A stretch of 64,000 nucleotides of DNA, from the NCBI GenBank assembly GCA_964023275.1, contig OZ029929.1, positions 1,881,501 to 1,945,500 of the forward strand, read 5' to 3'. Shown in pieces: positions 53,741 through 63,235 of the stretch. The position numbers were made by a program, and so were the translations under genes. Position 1 is the first letter of the stretch. Every line of letters starts with the position of its first letter. Source of the DNA: Norana najaformis. Taxonomy: Eukaryota; Annelida; Clitellata; Crassiclitellata; Hormogastridae. The notes under the pieces were generated by a model. The model worked only from the letters and a program-made list of their open reading frames with translations. It had not been told where the DNA came from and did not search any database.

Positions 53741-53809
53741 ATCCATAAAAAGCAACATCCATAAACACTCATCTGGTGTCCAAAGGTATACATCACCCAC
53801 ACCCCAACG

Positions 53810-54240
53810 CACTCTAACTACCGCGCCCCAACTCACTACAGCGAAATCGAAATTGCGAACACCTGTTCCACCCACAGACGATCTACCTGGTCAAATCAAC
53901 CAAAATTTTGTCACCAAATCTCATCAATAAACCCGGAAAATCTGCTGCCTTCAATTGTCAGACTCGTAAATAAGAGTCGAAATTATTCGGCTCAGGCTGT
54001 AGTCTGTGCGCGCTGCTACCGAAGGTGGTTTAATCGCGGTTACACGGCGCGCCAAAAATCCAACCCACTTCACGTTCGGTTTTCGTGCAAACTCGCCAGA
54101 TTTATTTATAATCCTACTAGTTTTCAGTCAGTCGTTCAAGGCATTTAGAGACCAGTAGTTCTTAGTTTTTCGTCCCCTGGTTCACTTAACCCATGTCAAA
54201 CTTAGGGCCGGCCAACTACGTCCTACCACCCAAAGATTTA
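53810..54240 (-). promoter_or_regulatory. CpG-richer single-copy stretch, possible PDE7 promoter or first exon area
   Basis: CpG is frequent at 53930-54070, unlike flanking repeats. A short ATG-led frame on the minus strand (MRFGDKILVDLT) ends at a good donor, ACCAG|gtagat, at about 53888. Its phase does not fit the next PDE7 exon, so it may be non-coding or unrelated. The assignment is positional only. Confidence 0.25.
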
Positions 54241-54274
54241 TATTAAAAATGAACAAATATGTCCATCAAGGTAA

Positions 54275-54510
54275 ATGTTTTATCATCATCATCAGCAGCA
54301 GCAGCAGCATCATCATTATTATTTCTGCATTTAGTAAGCGCCTGTATCCAGTGACTAATCATCAGTTGATGGTGCTGAGCAATCTGTGAGTGAAGGACTT
54401 GCTCAAGGTCCCTACACAGTAATCGTCCCAGAGGAGGAGGCTCGAACCCGTACTCTCTGCAATACAAGCCTAGCGCTCTTACCAGTCGGCTACCGTTCCT
54501 CACTATGCCT
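54275..54510 (-). mobile_element. SINE family A, minus strand
   Basis: Written on plus: TGCATTTAGTAAGCGCC, GGACTTGCTCAAGGTCCC, GAGGCTCGAACCCGTACTC and CTAGCGCTCTTACCAGTC. A CATCATCAGCAGCAGC run sits at its tail. Confidence 0.8.
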
Positions 54511-54719
54511 ATCACGTGAACGTCAGTGAAGTCATCAAAACACAGATCAGACATAGGGTCAGAAAAACCCTATCTAAAACGCTAATTGCCGAACAACGAC
54601 AACGCAGTGATATGTTACAATACGGGGAACAACGTGTAATATATTTACTAACTAGCAGCTTCGGATCACCTGGGTCGCGCTCACGGACCATAGGTGGTCC
54701 GCAGACCACAATTTAGAAC

Positions 54720-56105
54720 CACTTCACAAATCACACTTGAAACTTGCTCGCTTTCCTTTACGTTTTCCAACCCCCAAGTCGTTTGAGAAGCTAATCGCTA
54801 CCCTGAACTCTGTTAATCGGCGTCTCACCTTTGCTAATGTTTACCCTACTCCCTACAACACTCACTTTCGGACTTTTTTCTGAATTCCAGTCACTGTTTA
54901 AATTCCTGATTTCGTCTCTATCTGAACCAATAATAATTGACGACTTTAATGTACAGATAGATACTCGGGACTATGCTTCACAAAACTTCCAGGATCTCCT
55001 ATCCGGTTTCGATATTATGCAGCACGTTTCCTTTCCGACTCATGACACGGGCCATACACTTGATCATCTTGTAACACGATCCAGCTGTTCTGCTGCTAAA
55101 GTATCTCTGCTTTTGAGTCATATTCGTCTGAACAAATGGCCATTACTGCTCGTGTTTCTTTTCATCATAAGTCGCCATCCACTTAATTTTGAATAAGTTA
55201 CCGCCCCTGGAAATTGCTCAAGGTTTCAACCTTCAAAGCTGACATCTTTGACCCTTTTCTGTCGTCGTGTCCAGCAAAGACAGCTACTGAATTTGCTGCC
55301 CAACTAAATTCGACTCTATCTCAAGTCCTGCATAAGAATCACACACCTGCTAAGTCTAAGAGGGTTTCAGGACGCCCTTCCCAGCCCTGGTACAACTCAG
55401 AAATTGCTGTTCCCAGGAAGCTACGAAGCAAGCTTCAAAGGTGTTGGCGGCACTCCCACTTATGTTTTCATCTGCTCAAATCTAGGTGCCAATGTCCTTA
55501 AACTTGTCTCAGCAGCCAAAATCACCTATTTGTCTCCGTTGGTCTCCGAAAGCTCCTCTTCTTCTGTGTCAATATGGCAGGCGGTAAACAGGATCCTACA
55601 TCGTGGCAAATCTAATATATTACCTAGATCTTCATCACATTCTTCCCTTGCAGAAAGCTTTTATGCTTTTATGCTTCTTGCCTAACAAGATCTCAGCCAT
55701 AACAACCAACTTTTCCAGCGTTCCTTCCTCCGATGGCTTTTCATACCCTATATCTACTCCACTGGTTTTCCACTTCAACCAACAACTCCGACTGAATCTC
55801 ATTCTCTCATACCCAGGATAAACACTGCACCTTAGATCTTATTCCTACTTCCCTTTTAAAAGAATGCTTCGATATCTTGGGCCCAATCATCACATCCATC
55901 ATCAGCCCCTCTCTCGCTGAGGGCTGCTTCCCCGCCTGGGACGCTTATGCCACCGTTTACCCTCTTCTTTAAACAGCCATCTCTCTACTGATAATTCATC
56001 AAACTCTCGCCTACTTTAGCACAACTTCCTGTTTCTCTGACCTACCAAAATTCAACGTCACCTCTCCAACTTATGATCTTTGATTACAATTTTACTTGAA
56101 GAGAC
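54720..56105 (+). mobile_element. Decayed LINE copy: endonuclease domain through start of reverse transcriptase region
   Basis: Frames in series read LNSVNRRLTFANVY, EPIIIDDFNVQIDTRDYA (the endonuclease DFN motif), [33 protein letters not shown], then LSQVLHKNHTPAKSKRVSG, PWYNSEIAVPRKLRSKLQ, and [16 protein letters not shown]. Several frameshifts and stops are present. The 3' end resembles 45060-45140 and runs into an AAT/ATT run. The partner copy is 44160-45215. Confidence 0.82.
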
Positions 56106-56118
56106 CATCAGTTGAAAA

Positions 56119-56149
<31 letters not shown>

Positions 56150-56150
56150 A

Positions 56151-56203
<53 letters not shown>

Positions 56204-56390
56204 AAAAATAATAATAGTAATAACAATAAATGGCATCAAAAGCCATTGACGTCGGTAGGAAAATTTTTTTTAAAACAGTTCTCGCTATATAAACTGACTA
56301 AACGATTGAACGAAATTTATGATTAAATAACGTCGGTGGAGTCTGTTTTAAATAAAAATAAACTAATAATAATAATAATAAATTAATCTC
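56105..56390. repeat. AAT/ATT run and AT-rich text
   Basis: ATAATAATAAT then TTATTATTATTATT, forming a potential hairpin of about 50 bases at 56112-56205. Confidence 0.9.
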
Positions 56391-56449
56391 ATTAATGTCT
56401 CCGGACTAACTTTTTCACCACCCGAGGGATTATACCTACCTCAGGTAAA

Positions 56450-56720
56450 AAATTTAAAAAAAAGAAAAAAAAGAAAAAATAACAATAAGAAGAAGAACAA
56501 GAAGAAGAACAAGAAGAAGAACAAGAAGAAGAACAAGAAGAAGACCAAGAAGAAGAACAAGAAGAAGAACAAGAAGAAGAACAAGAAGAAGAACAAGAAG
56601 AAGAACAAGAAGAAGAACAAGAAGAAGAACAAGAAGAAGAACAAGAACAAGAACAAGAAGAAGAACAAGAAGAAGAACAAGAACTAGAACAAGAGCAAAA
56701 AGAGCAAAAAGAAGTGCAAG
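56450..56720. repeat. GAAGAAGAACAA 12-bp satellite
   Basis: About 20 copies of GAAGAAGAACAA. Phe/Leu-rich, Cys/Ser-rich frames are artefacts. Confidence 0.95.
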
Positions 56721-56779
56721 AAGGCAATTTATAGAGCGCCTAATGCTGAAAACGGGGGCTGCACATGTTTTTACATGTT

Positions 56780-56940
56780 CAGTTGTATTTGTAATTTGAG
56801 ATTTATAAAGCGCCTCTCCGAGGATAAACTCAACAGAGGCGCATTAGTCACTGACTGCAGTCACATGTGATGCAAGTGTGACCATACTGATGCCTTGGGT
56901 ATGATGATAACGGCGCTATAGAAGTCATTAGAATAGACAC
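56780..56940. mobile_element. Two LINE 3' end fragments
   Basis: TTTGAGATTTATAAAGCGCC and GATAAACTCAACAGAGGCGC on the minus strand. GATAACGGCGCTATAGAAGTC with ATTAG on plus at 56905-56935. Confidence 0.7.
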
Positions 56941-56999
56941 ATACATACCTGCACAATCACATAAACACATATAGCAGCAACCAGTGATTTAAATGCTAG

Positions 57000-57400
57000 C
57001 CCGATTATTATTTATGCATTTATTAAGCGCCACTTTCCAATGACTAAGCATCAATCGATTTATGCATTTATTAAGCGCCCCTATCTAATGACTAAGCATC
57101 AATCGATTTATGCGTTTATTAAGCGCCACTATCTAATGACTAAGCATCAGTCTTTTAATGCATTTATTAAGCGCCACTTTCCAATGACTAAGCATCAATC
57201 GATTTATGCATTTATTAAGCGCCACTATCTAATGACTAAGCATCAATCGATTTATGTATTTATTAAGCGCCACTATCTAATGACTAAGCATCAATCGATT
57301 TATGTATTTATTAAGCGCCACCATATAATGACTAAGCATCAGTCTTTTAATGCATTTATTAAGCGCCACTATCTAATAGTTAAGCATCAGTGACCAAGCA
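57000..57400 (-). repeat. 48-bp tandem array derived from the SINE A 3' end
   Basis: Eight copies of a 48-bp unit: GCATTTATTAAGCGCCACT, ATCTAATGACTAAGCATC, AATCGATTTAT. This is the terminal segment of SINE A on the minus strand; the array is followed by the rest of one SINE. Confidence 0.92.
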
Positions 57401-57525
57401 GAACAATTGTGAGTGAAGGACTTGCTCCTGGTCCCTACGCAGTAACCGTCTCAGGGAAGAAGGCTCGAACCTGTGCTCTCCGCGTTACAAGCCGAGCGCT
57501 CTAACCAGTCAGCTAACCAATCAAT
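57400..57525 (-). mobile_element. SINE family A body and head attached to the 48-bp array
   Basis: AGTGAAGGACTTGCTCCTGG, CAGTAACCGTCTCAGG, AGGCTCGAACCTGTGCTC and GCCGAGCGCTCTAACCAG. The copy is otherwise full length, so only its 3' end is amplified. Confidence 0.85.
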
Positions 57526-57529
57526 GATT

Positions 57530-58060
57530 GTGACTGCCTGGGGGAGGAAAAGGAGATTGAAAAAGGTGAGTTTTGAGTGGGAAGGTGAGCAACACAAGTG
57601 CGCTGTAATAAATCAAGTCATCCCAGGCAGTTAATGGGACATTTCTAGATGGTATTGCGACACGTGGACGGTTAAAAGAAGCACGCCAGTTATAGCTCAC
57701 TCGAAAATCAATCAGCTCACCTGAGAATCACCTGAGAATCAATCAACTGACGAGCGCGACGGTCTAAGGTCGATGGTTCAAATCCCGAACAGATTTTTAT
57801 TATAAATGCTTCCATTTGAGAACTGGCCTTAAAATTAATTTACTGACTAATTTACACAGTCGGTGGTTAGTTGATTATTATTTGATATTATAATTTTCAT
57901 ATGCCCGAGGTACTTATGATCCCTCTGGAATTATAAAAACGCTCCGGAGAAAAAAACTGTCTGGGTTGGTTAAATCTCGTCAAGTTTTGGCAAAGAGAAG
58001 GTGCTTTGGAAGGCGACAGCATAAAATCGTTGGATGGCAACTGATAGGCGCTAATATTAT
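57530..58060. other. Intergenic, no gene seen
   Basis: Mixed AT-rich sequence. GCGACGGTCTAAGGTCGATGG followed by GGTTCAAATCCCG-type text near 57755-57785 is tRNA-like (AGATGGTTCAAATCCCGAAC region), probably a decayed SINE head. Confidence 0.35.
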
Positions 58061-58290
58061 TATTAGTAGCAGTAGTAGTAGTAGTAGCAGTAGTAGTAAT
58101 ATTTCTACATTTATTAAGCGCTATGATCTAACGACTATGCATCATAAATCGGTTGTGCTAAGCAATTGTTAGTGAAGGACTTGCTCAAGGTCCCTACACA
58201 GTAACCATCTCAAGGAAGAAGGCTTGAATCTGTGCTCTCCGCCTTACAAGATCAGCTCTCTAACCAATCGGCTACCATGCCTCCGGGGCA
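58055..58290 (-). mobile_element. SINE family A, minus strand, with GTA-run tail
   Basis: AGTAGTAGTAGTAGCAG run, then TTTATTAAGCGCTATGATC, GGACTTGCTCAAGGTCCC, GGCTTGAATCTGTGCTCTC and CAGCTCTCTAACCAATC. Confidence 0.8.
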
Positions 58291-58324
58291 GTCAGGCGGC
58301 GATGCAGAGGACTTACGTATGTAA

Positions 58325-58515
58325 TACTATGTATGTATGTATGTATGTATGTATGTATGTACTGTATGTATGTATGCGGGTATGTATGTATATATATATG
58401 TATGCGTGTATGCGTGTACGTATGTAGGACTGGCCAACTGCCCTCATTTACCGAGGCCAAGAAATGTGAAATCGCTAACGTTCTAAACCCTCGGCTTCCA
58501 ATGGGACTTTTCTAG
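58325..58515. repeat. TATG microsatellite and family D fragment
   Basis: GTATGTATGTATG runs to 58420, then GGACTGGCCAACTGCCC and GAGGCCAAGAAATGTG. Confidence 0.85.
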
Positions 58516-58559
58516 GACTTTTCTTCTGCTGTTTAAGAAACAGTTGGCAGATTTCAAAT

Positions 58560-58775
58560 TCGTTTGTTTTTCACAAAAACACACACACAGACAGACACAG
58601 ACACACACAAACACACACACAAACACACACAGACAGACAAACAGGCACACAAACACAGACACACAAACACACACACAAACACACACAGACAGACAAACAC
58701 AAACAGGCACACAAACACACAGACAGACACACAAAGACAGACACACAGACAGACACACACACAAACACTTTCCTC
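58560..58775. repeat. CACA/GACA microsatellite
   Basis: ACACACAAACACACAC and CAGACAGACACACA runs. Cys/Val frames are artefacts. Confidence 0.95.
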
Positions 58776-58784
58776 CACGTGTCC

Positions 58785-59045
58785 TCTCTGCTTGAGAGTT
58801 TCACTCAGATTGCAAACCGTGCTTTTCAAACCATCTCATCCAGCCTTCTACCCTGGACCATTCCACGACCACAGTTGCCATCACACTCGCTTTCCACCTT
58901 TCACCCCGCTGTCTCCGCACTCCAGACTTCATCCCTGGGGTTCTAACCCTGACCCCAGCACTGAACTTGACCAAACAACCTCGCTTTCGCACAGCTGCGT
59001 TGATATAGCGCCAGTGTATTAGCCGCTCTCCCTGACGCGGCTTTT
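58785..59045 (-). repeat. Extended family B-type 3' segment
   Basis: In reverse complement it carries GGTGAAAGGTGGAAAGCG, GATGGCAACTGTGGTCG and GGTTTGCAATCTGAG, related to 25380-25470. It starts near GGCGCTATATCAACGC. Confidence 0.5.
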
Positions 59046-59101
59046 CTGCAGCGCTAATAAATTTTTCAGACTGACATACGCATTTACACCCCCCCCCCTA
59101 C

Positions 59102-59180
59102 CCGGACGCCCCAGTAGCTGGGTCAGGTCGACCAAGGACCCGTTGTTATCTCGGTCAGTGTCCTCCACGACAACGCTTCC
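59102..59180 (-). CDS. Candidate internal exon with EF-hand-like DTDRDNNG motif
   Basis: The acceptor tttgtttttttcgag opens the frame GSVVVEDTDRDNNGSLVDL then TQLLGRP and ends phase 1 at CCG G|gtaggg. No neighbouring exon on this strand could be joined. The DxDxDNNG run resembles a calcium-binding loop but has an extra residue. A C-rich run abuts the donor. This may be chance. Confidence 0.25.
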
Positions 59181-59184
59181 CTCG

Positions 59185-59510
59185 AAAAAAACAAACTTAA
59201 TAGTAGAAGCGAGTCATGCTGGTCGATCGTAGAGGACTGTCTCTTCAAGTACACAGCGATCTACGGGCGCGACGCAAATCGATAAGATGGCGACCACCGT
59301 ACAGAAGGAGATGGTCACTTGAGGGAACGGTTTTAGCACGACGCCCAGGCACGCTCCGCTTGCAATTATGGGCTAATATATTCAGCCCGGCACATTACGC
59401 TGTGGTGGTGAATAGGTTCCCCGGAGAAAGAGGTTCCGACGCCGCTAATTTTGTCAGTTGGAATTTTAAAGTATCCTCTTTATGTCGCCTTGATTGCAAA
59501 ATTTGATAGG
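59185..59510. other. CpG-rich unique stretch
   Basis: CpG-dense sequence (CTACGGGCGCGACGC at about 59262) with open frames on both strands but no family match. A promoter is possible. Confidence 0.3.
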
Positions 59511-59511
59511 G

Positions 59512-59815
59512 AATCGCAATTGTAATCTTTGGACTTTTATAGCGCCCAAGAAGGCGAAGCTTAAGCACAGGCGATGCTCAGTCAAAGCAAAATCGATAGG
59601 CATGTAAGATCTGGTTCGTTTCTTGTCCTGATCCAAGGGGTCAGACGTGTAGTCACACTGATATGGTGGATGGTGTATAAAATGAGAGCGACGACAGAAG
59701 AAGGTTAACCATAGTAGGATTTGTGGATGAGGACTGTTTTCAGTTTTGAACGATAGACCTGTGCGAAGTTTGCAGTGCAAGTGAATTTCTAGGACGGGTC
59801 AAATATTTGTCGTAA
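59512..59815 (+). repeat. Family B, long copy
   Basis: GGACTTTTATAGCGCCC, AAATCGATAGGCATG, GATATGGTGGATGGTG, GGACTGTTTTCAGTTTTG and GTTTGCAGTGCAAGTG. Confidence 0.75.
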
Positions 59816-59984
59816 TTCTTGCGAGAGCTTGTTATAGAGGCCCGGAACAACTCGGGCGATAGCGCGATTATCTGCGTATTTTATTAACTATTTAGTAAGT
59901 GAAAAGTGTTAGTAATTAGCAAAGCTGAAGTCCAAGCAGTCGGTACTCGTCCAGTTATAAATCAAACATCTTTTTTGTGCCGAA

Positions 59985-60075
59985 GGATCTCACCTGATTA
60001 ATTCATTGAAAAATTAGGAGAATGGAGATCATACGGTCGCTATATAAAAAACGTGCACATTTACATTTTGACGAA
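59985..60075 (+). repeat. Family F fragment
   Basis: AAGGATCTCACCTGATTAATT and CATACGGTCGCTATATAAA. Confidence 0.65.
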
Positions 60076-60440
60076 TTGCATCAACAAATCAGTTCTACTG
60101 CTAGGAATACAACACAGCGTTCTCGTCACGTGAGCCAACCACAACAGGTTTCCGGAACTAATTTCGCCGGGTTCTGATTTGGCATCACACCGGCGCTTCA
60201 AATGCTAAATCTATTCCTAGTGTTTGCCATGCGCAAATCATCAATATTATTAATAATGGACTAAAACACAGCCCGCGTGCCTGAAGCAAATTAACGTTAT
60301 GAGAGCTTTATAGTTATGGAAGACTGCGTATCTGCCAATCAAAATAACGTTAACTAGGTCAGTGCTTCTAGGATCTTCCACCAATGAAAGCGCGATAAAA
60401 GTGAATAAATAGGTCATCGCGTCCCAGATTAACCAGCGTA
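60075..60440. other. Intergenic, no gene seen
   Basis: Single-copy-like; no splice-supported exon. Confidence 0.35.
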
Positions 60441-60650
60441 ACAAGAAACGTAATCGTAAACTCGAAATTTACAAAGCGCTACTTAAAAACTAAGCGCACG
60501 GCACCAGCTTATTCACGAGCGCTGCGTCAAGTCCGTGGGGTAATCCAAAGATGCCGTGTCAAGAACAAAGTCCGGTTGCCAGGAAACCAGAGAGGAGAGA
60601 GGAGGAAGCTAGGATGAGCTGTGTTTAAGAAACCTGTGAGGCAACTGAAA
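60440..60650 (+). repeat. Family B variant repeat
   Basis: GAAATTTACAAAGCGCTAC and CACCAGCTTATTCACGAGCG, matching 6330-6440. Confidence 0.7.
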
Positions 60651-60654
60651 ACAC

Positions 60655-61190
60655 CAATATATATAGGTCAAGAAAACCGTTAAATAGCTCAAAAACCATT
60701 AAGTATGTCAAGAAAACAGCTTGGCCTAATTTAGGCCTAAGTAAAGCATAAAGTGCCAAGAAAGTGACATTACCGTTATCTGGATAGGGTAACACAGGTT
60801 GGCCTATTAAAACACAGGTGCGGCAGAGATAGTAATCCTAAATCGGTCAGGGCAAGTTTGACCTAGTTAAGATACGAAATAACGTGACAGAAGTGAGACT
60901 ACGATTAAATAGGTCACAGCCTGACCTTGTGAAAAAGTGTGGCAAAAACTAGTATTAAATAGGTCAAGGCAAGATCGGCTGACCCAGTAAAAACATAACT
61001 GTGATAAAAGTGAGAATAATAGTAAACTAGGCCAGGCAACATCATCTGACCTAGTTAATAAACAAAATACATATGAAGTCTGATGATACCTTCATTCTGC
61101 ACAAAGTTCAGAAGCGTGCACTGAATCCAGGCAAAAGGAAAGATTAGGAAGTATAAACAGACTGAGGTAAGAGGTTAGGTGTCCGTCTAG
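60655..61190. repeat. Degenerate TAAATAGGTCANGGC / GTGACAAAAGTGAG repeat
   Basis: Words such as AGTAAATAGGTCAAGGC, CTGACCTAGTTAA and AACATAACTGTGATAAAAG recur loosely every 60 bp. Heavily decayed. Confidence 0.45.
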
Positions 61191-61435
61191 AGCGATCGGT
61201 ACAGTCTCAGTAGGCGTGGCCGAAGTGGAAATAGGTCAGGGCTGCATAGATTGACCCAGATCAGAAACAAAGCACTCGAGAGTCGGGTGAGTCTTCGTCG
61301 GATGTCGTCGTATAAAGCAAGTACTTTGGGACGAGAAAAGAAACGAAGAATATTCACGACGCCTCAGTTTGTACCGAATGCCATCCGCCCTTTCTGCCAA
61401 AACCTTATAAATCACTGGCGTACAAGACAGACGGT
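61190..61435. other. CpG-rich stretch with open frames on both strands
   Basis: A minus frame reads NILRFFSRPKVLALYDDI then RRRLTRLSSALFLIW; a plus frame reads VSLRRMSSYKASTLG. Neither has a recognised family or a clear set of splice sites. It could be an exon or a promoter. Confidence 0.25.
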
Positions 61436-61528
61436 CGAACGGACAGACAGAAAGATAGACGAACGGACAGACAGGCAGGCTGGCAGGCAGACAAAGAGAT
61501 AGGCAAACAGACCTAGACAGACATGCAA

Positions 61529-61560
<32 letters not shown>

Positions 61561-61735
61561 GAAAAGGAGGAAGAGGAGGAGGATGACGATGATGATGAGG
61601 CAGCCAGACCAACAGTCGACAGACACACGCGCGCGCGCTCGCGTAAACAGTTACACGCAAAGATAGCCAGACAAAAGACATACACACACGCGCAGACAAG
61701 CAGGCAGAAACACAGAGAAAAACGAATAGAAAGAC
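61425..61735. repeat. GACA, GAT and CGCG low-complexity cluster
   Basis: GACAGACAGAAAGATAG at 61440-61525, GATGATGATGATG at 61528-61560, GGAGGAAGAGGAGG to 61600, and ACACGCGCGCGCGCTCGCG at 61624-61642, an alternating purine-pyrimidine run. Confidence 0.85.
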
Positions 61736-61739
61736 AGTG

Positions 61740-62130
61740 TATTTTAATCCGCGCACATCAACCCCAGTACATTAATCCCGCGTACATTAATCCCCGTACA
61801 TTAACCTCAGTACATTAATCCCGCGTACATTAACCTCAGTACATTAATCCCGCGTACATTAACCCCAGTACATTAATCCCGCGTACATTAAACCCACTAC
61901 ATTAATCTCGCGTACATTAATCCCGCGAACATTAACCCCAGTACATTAGTCCCGCGTACATTAATCTCGCGCACATTAACCCCAGTACATTAATCCCGCG
62001 TACATTAATTCCACGCATATTAACCACAGTACATTAGTCCCGCGTACATTAATCCCGCGTACATTAGTCTCGCATACATTAATTTCGCGTACATTAATCA
62101 CGCGTACATTATTCAAGTGTACATTATTTG
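61740..62130. repeat. 15-bp minisatellite TACATTAATCCCGCG
   Basis: About 25 copies alternating TACATTAATCCCGCG with TACATTAACCCCAG. CpG is retained in most copies. Confidence 0.92.
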
Positions 62131-62359
62131 CAACATTAACCGACGGCGCAAATTTCGATCAGATAAGTCCGTCGAGTTGTTATTGATCTCCTGAAGGTCA
62201 AAGTTGACTGAGTTCAATCAGCCAATTAGACAAGAGCTGAACGCAGAATTACAGGTGAAACTGATCTAAGATTAATCCAGGTGTGATCGATCAATTGAAA
62301 CGAAAGTCGGCTTCAATAGAACTTATAATTCGCGAACCATTCAGAGACCAAATACAGTA

Positions 62360-62560
62360 ACGTAATCGTAAACTCGAGATTTCTACAGCGCCCAACGAAA
62401 GCTAAGTCGCGGGAACCAGCTTATTCACAGGCGCTCAGTCAAAGTAAAAATCGATAGGCAGGAAGCGTTCGGTTCCAGGTCAAGATCCAAGAGTCAGGCA
62501 GTCGGACGGCTACGGTGGGTGGTGTTTGAACTGGATCTGGCTGATGTATGAGGGGAAGAA
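62360..62560 (+). repeat. Family B interspersed repeat
   Basis: GTAAACTCGAGATTTCTAC, GGGAACCAGCTTATTCACAG, GATCCAAGAGTCAGGCAG and CTACGGTGGGTGGTGTTTG. One of the best preserved copies. Confidence 0.8.
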
Positions 62561-62624
62561 GAGGAAGATTTGTTACAACCACATTATGTTCCATGAAGAT
62601 CAGTTTCTTAGCCAAACACCGAAA

Positions 62625-62740
62625 GGCCGCCATAGAAGTCTTAGCAACTTCATTTTCTTCGCCTCGGCATATGATAGTAGGAGGCCAATCCTCTCCTTTG
62701 CTGCCTGATCCTTACATCGACAGTGTACAGCAGATGCACT
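62625..62740 (-). repeat. Family D fragment
   Basis: Written on plus: GCAACTTCATTTTCTTCGCC, GGCCAATCCTCTCC, CATCGACAGTGTACAGC. Confidence 0.65.
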
Positions 62741-62814
62741 CATTTAGTGATGAATGGACGATGTCGACGATGATGAAGGAACATGAGCATTTGGAAAGGA
62801 AGGCTTGGAAGAGA

Positions 62815-62876
62815 CAGACATCATCATCATCGTCGTCGTTGTCATCATCATCATCGTCGTCGTCATCATCATCATC

Positions 62877-62907
<31 letters not shown>

Positions 62908-62925
62908 CCACCACCATGAAATAGG
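62815..62925. repeat. ATC / ACC / CGT trinucleotide run
   Basis: CATCATCATCGTCGTCG then CACCACCACCACCATCATC. It precedes the candidate exon at 62925. Confidence 0.9.
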
Positions 62926-63116
62926 AGGAGGAGATGAAGAAGAAGTAGGGGACCTTGTAGGCGATGTGAGATGGACCAGCAGCAGCAGCAGCAGCAGCAG
63001 CGTGGGAGGCTGGCTACCTTCTCTGCTCCGGATGTTCGATGCTGCAGAAGGCAAAAAGGCTATCTATTGCTACGACCCACGCACTCGTGAACTCGTCAAC
63101 AATAGTGACCCCCCAG
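62925..63116 (+). CDS. Candidate exon, unrecognised protein
   Basis: From acceptor catgaaatag a frame of 63 codons runs GGDEEEVGDLVGDVRWT, eight Ser, VGGWLPSLLRMFDAAEG, KKAIYCYDPRTRELVNN and SDPP, then a good donor CCCAG|gtaaac, phase 1. The mixed composition after the Ser run looks coding. No partner exon was found; it may belong to a plus-strand gene continuing past the right edge. Confidence 0.4.
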
Positions 63117-63154
63117 GTAAACATGACCTCCCGACCTTTGCCCTCGGCAAAACT

Positions 63155-63235
63155 TAGATAACAACACACACACACGCACACATCATACACGTACACACAC
63201 CCGCAGGCGTAAACACATGCAAATTTCATACACAG
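63155..63235. repeat. CA-rich microsatellite
   Basis: ACACACACACACGCACAC and ACACGTACACACACC. Confidence 0.85.

Noticed and set aside
53888-53925. ATG-led short exon as PDE7 start (MRFGDKILVDLT)
   Set aside because: It ends in phase 2, whereas the RRGGVSY exon needs phase 0. Kept only as a possible non-coding exon.
57040-57393. 16-residue periodic repeat protein (MTKHQSIYAFIKRHYL)
   Set aside because: It is the 48-bp SINE-end array read in one frame.
61740-62130. CRISPR-like repeat array
   Set aside because: Units are contiguous with no unique spacers, and the genome is eukaryotic. It is a minisatellite.
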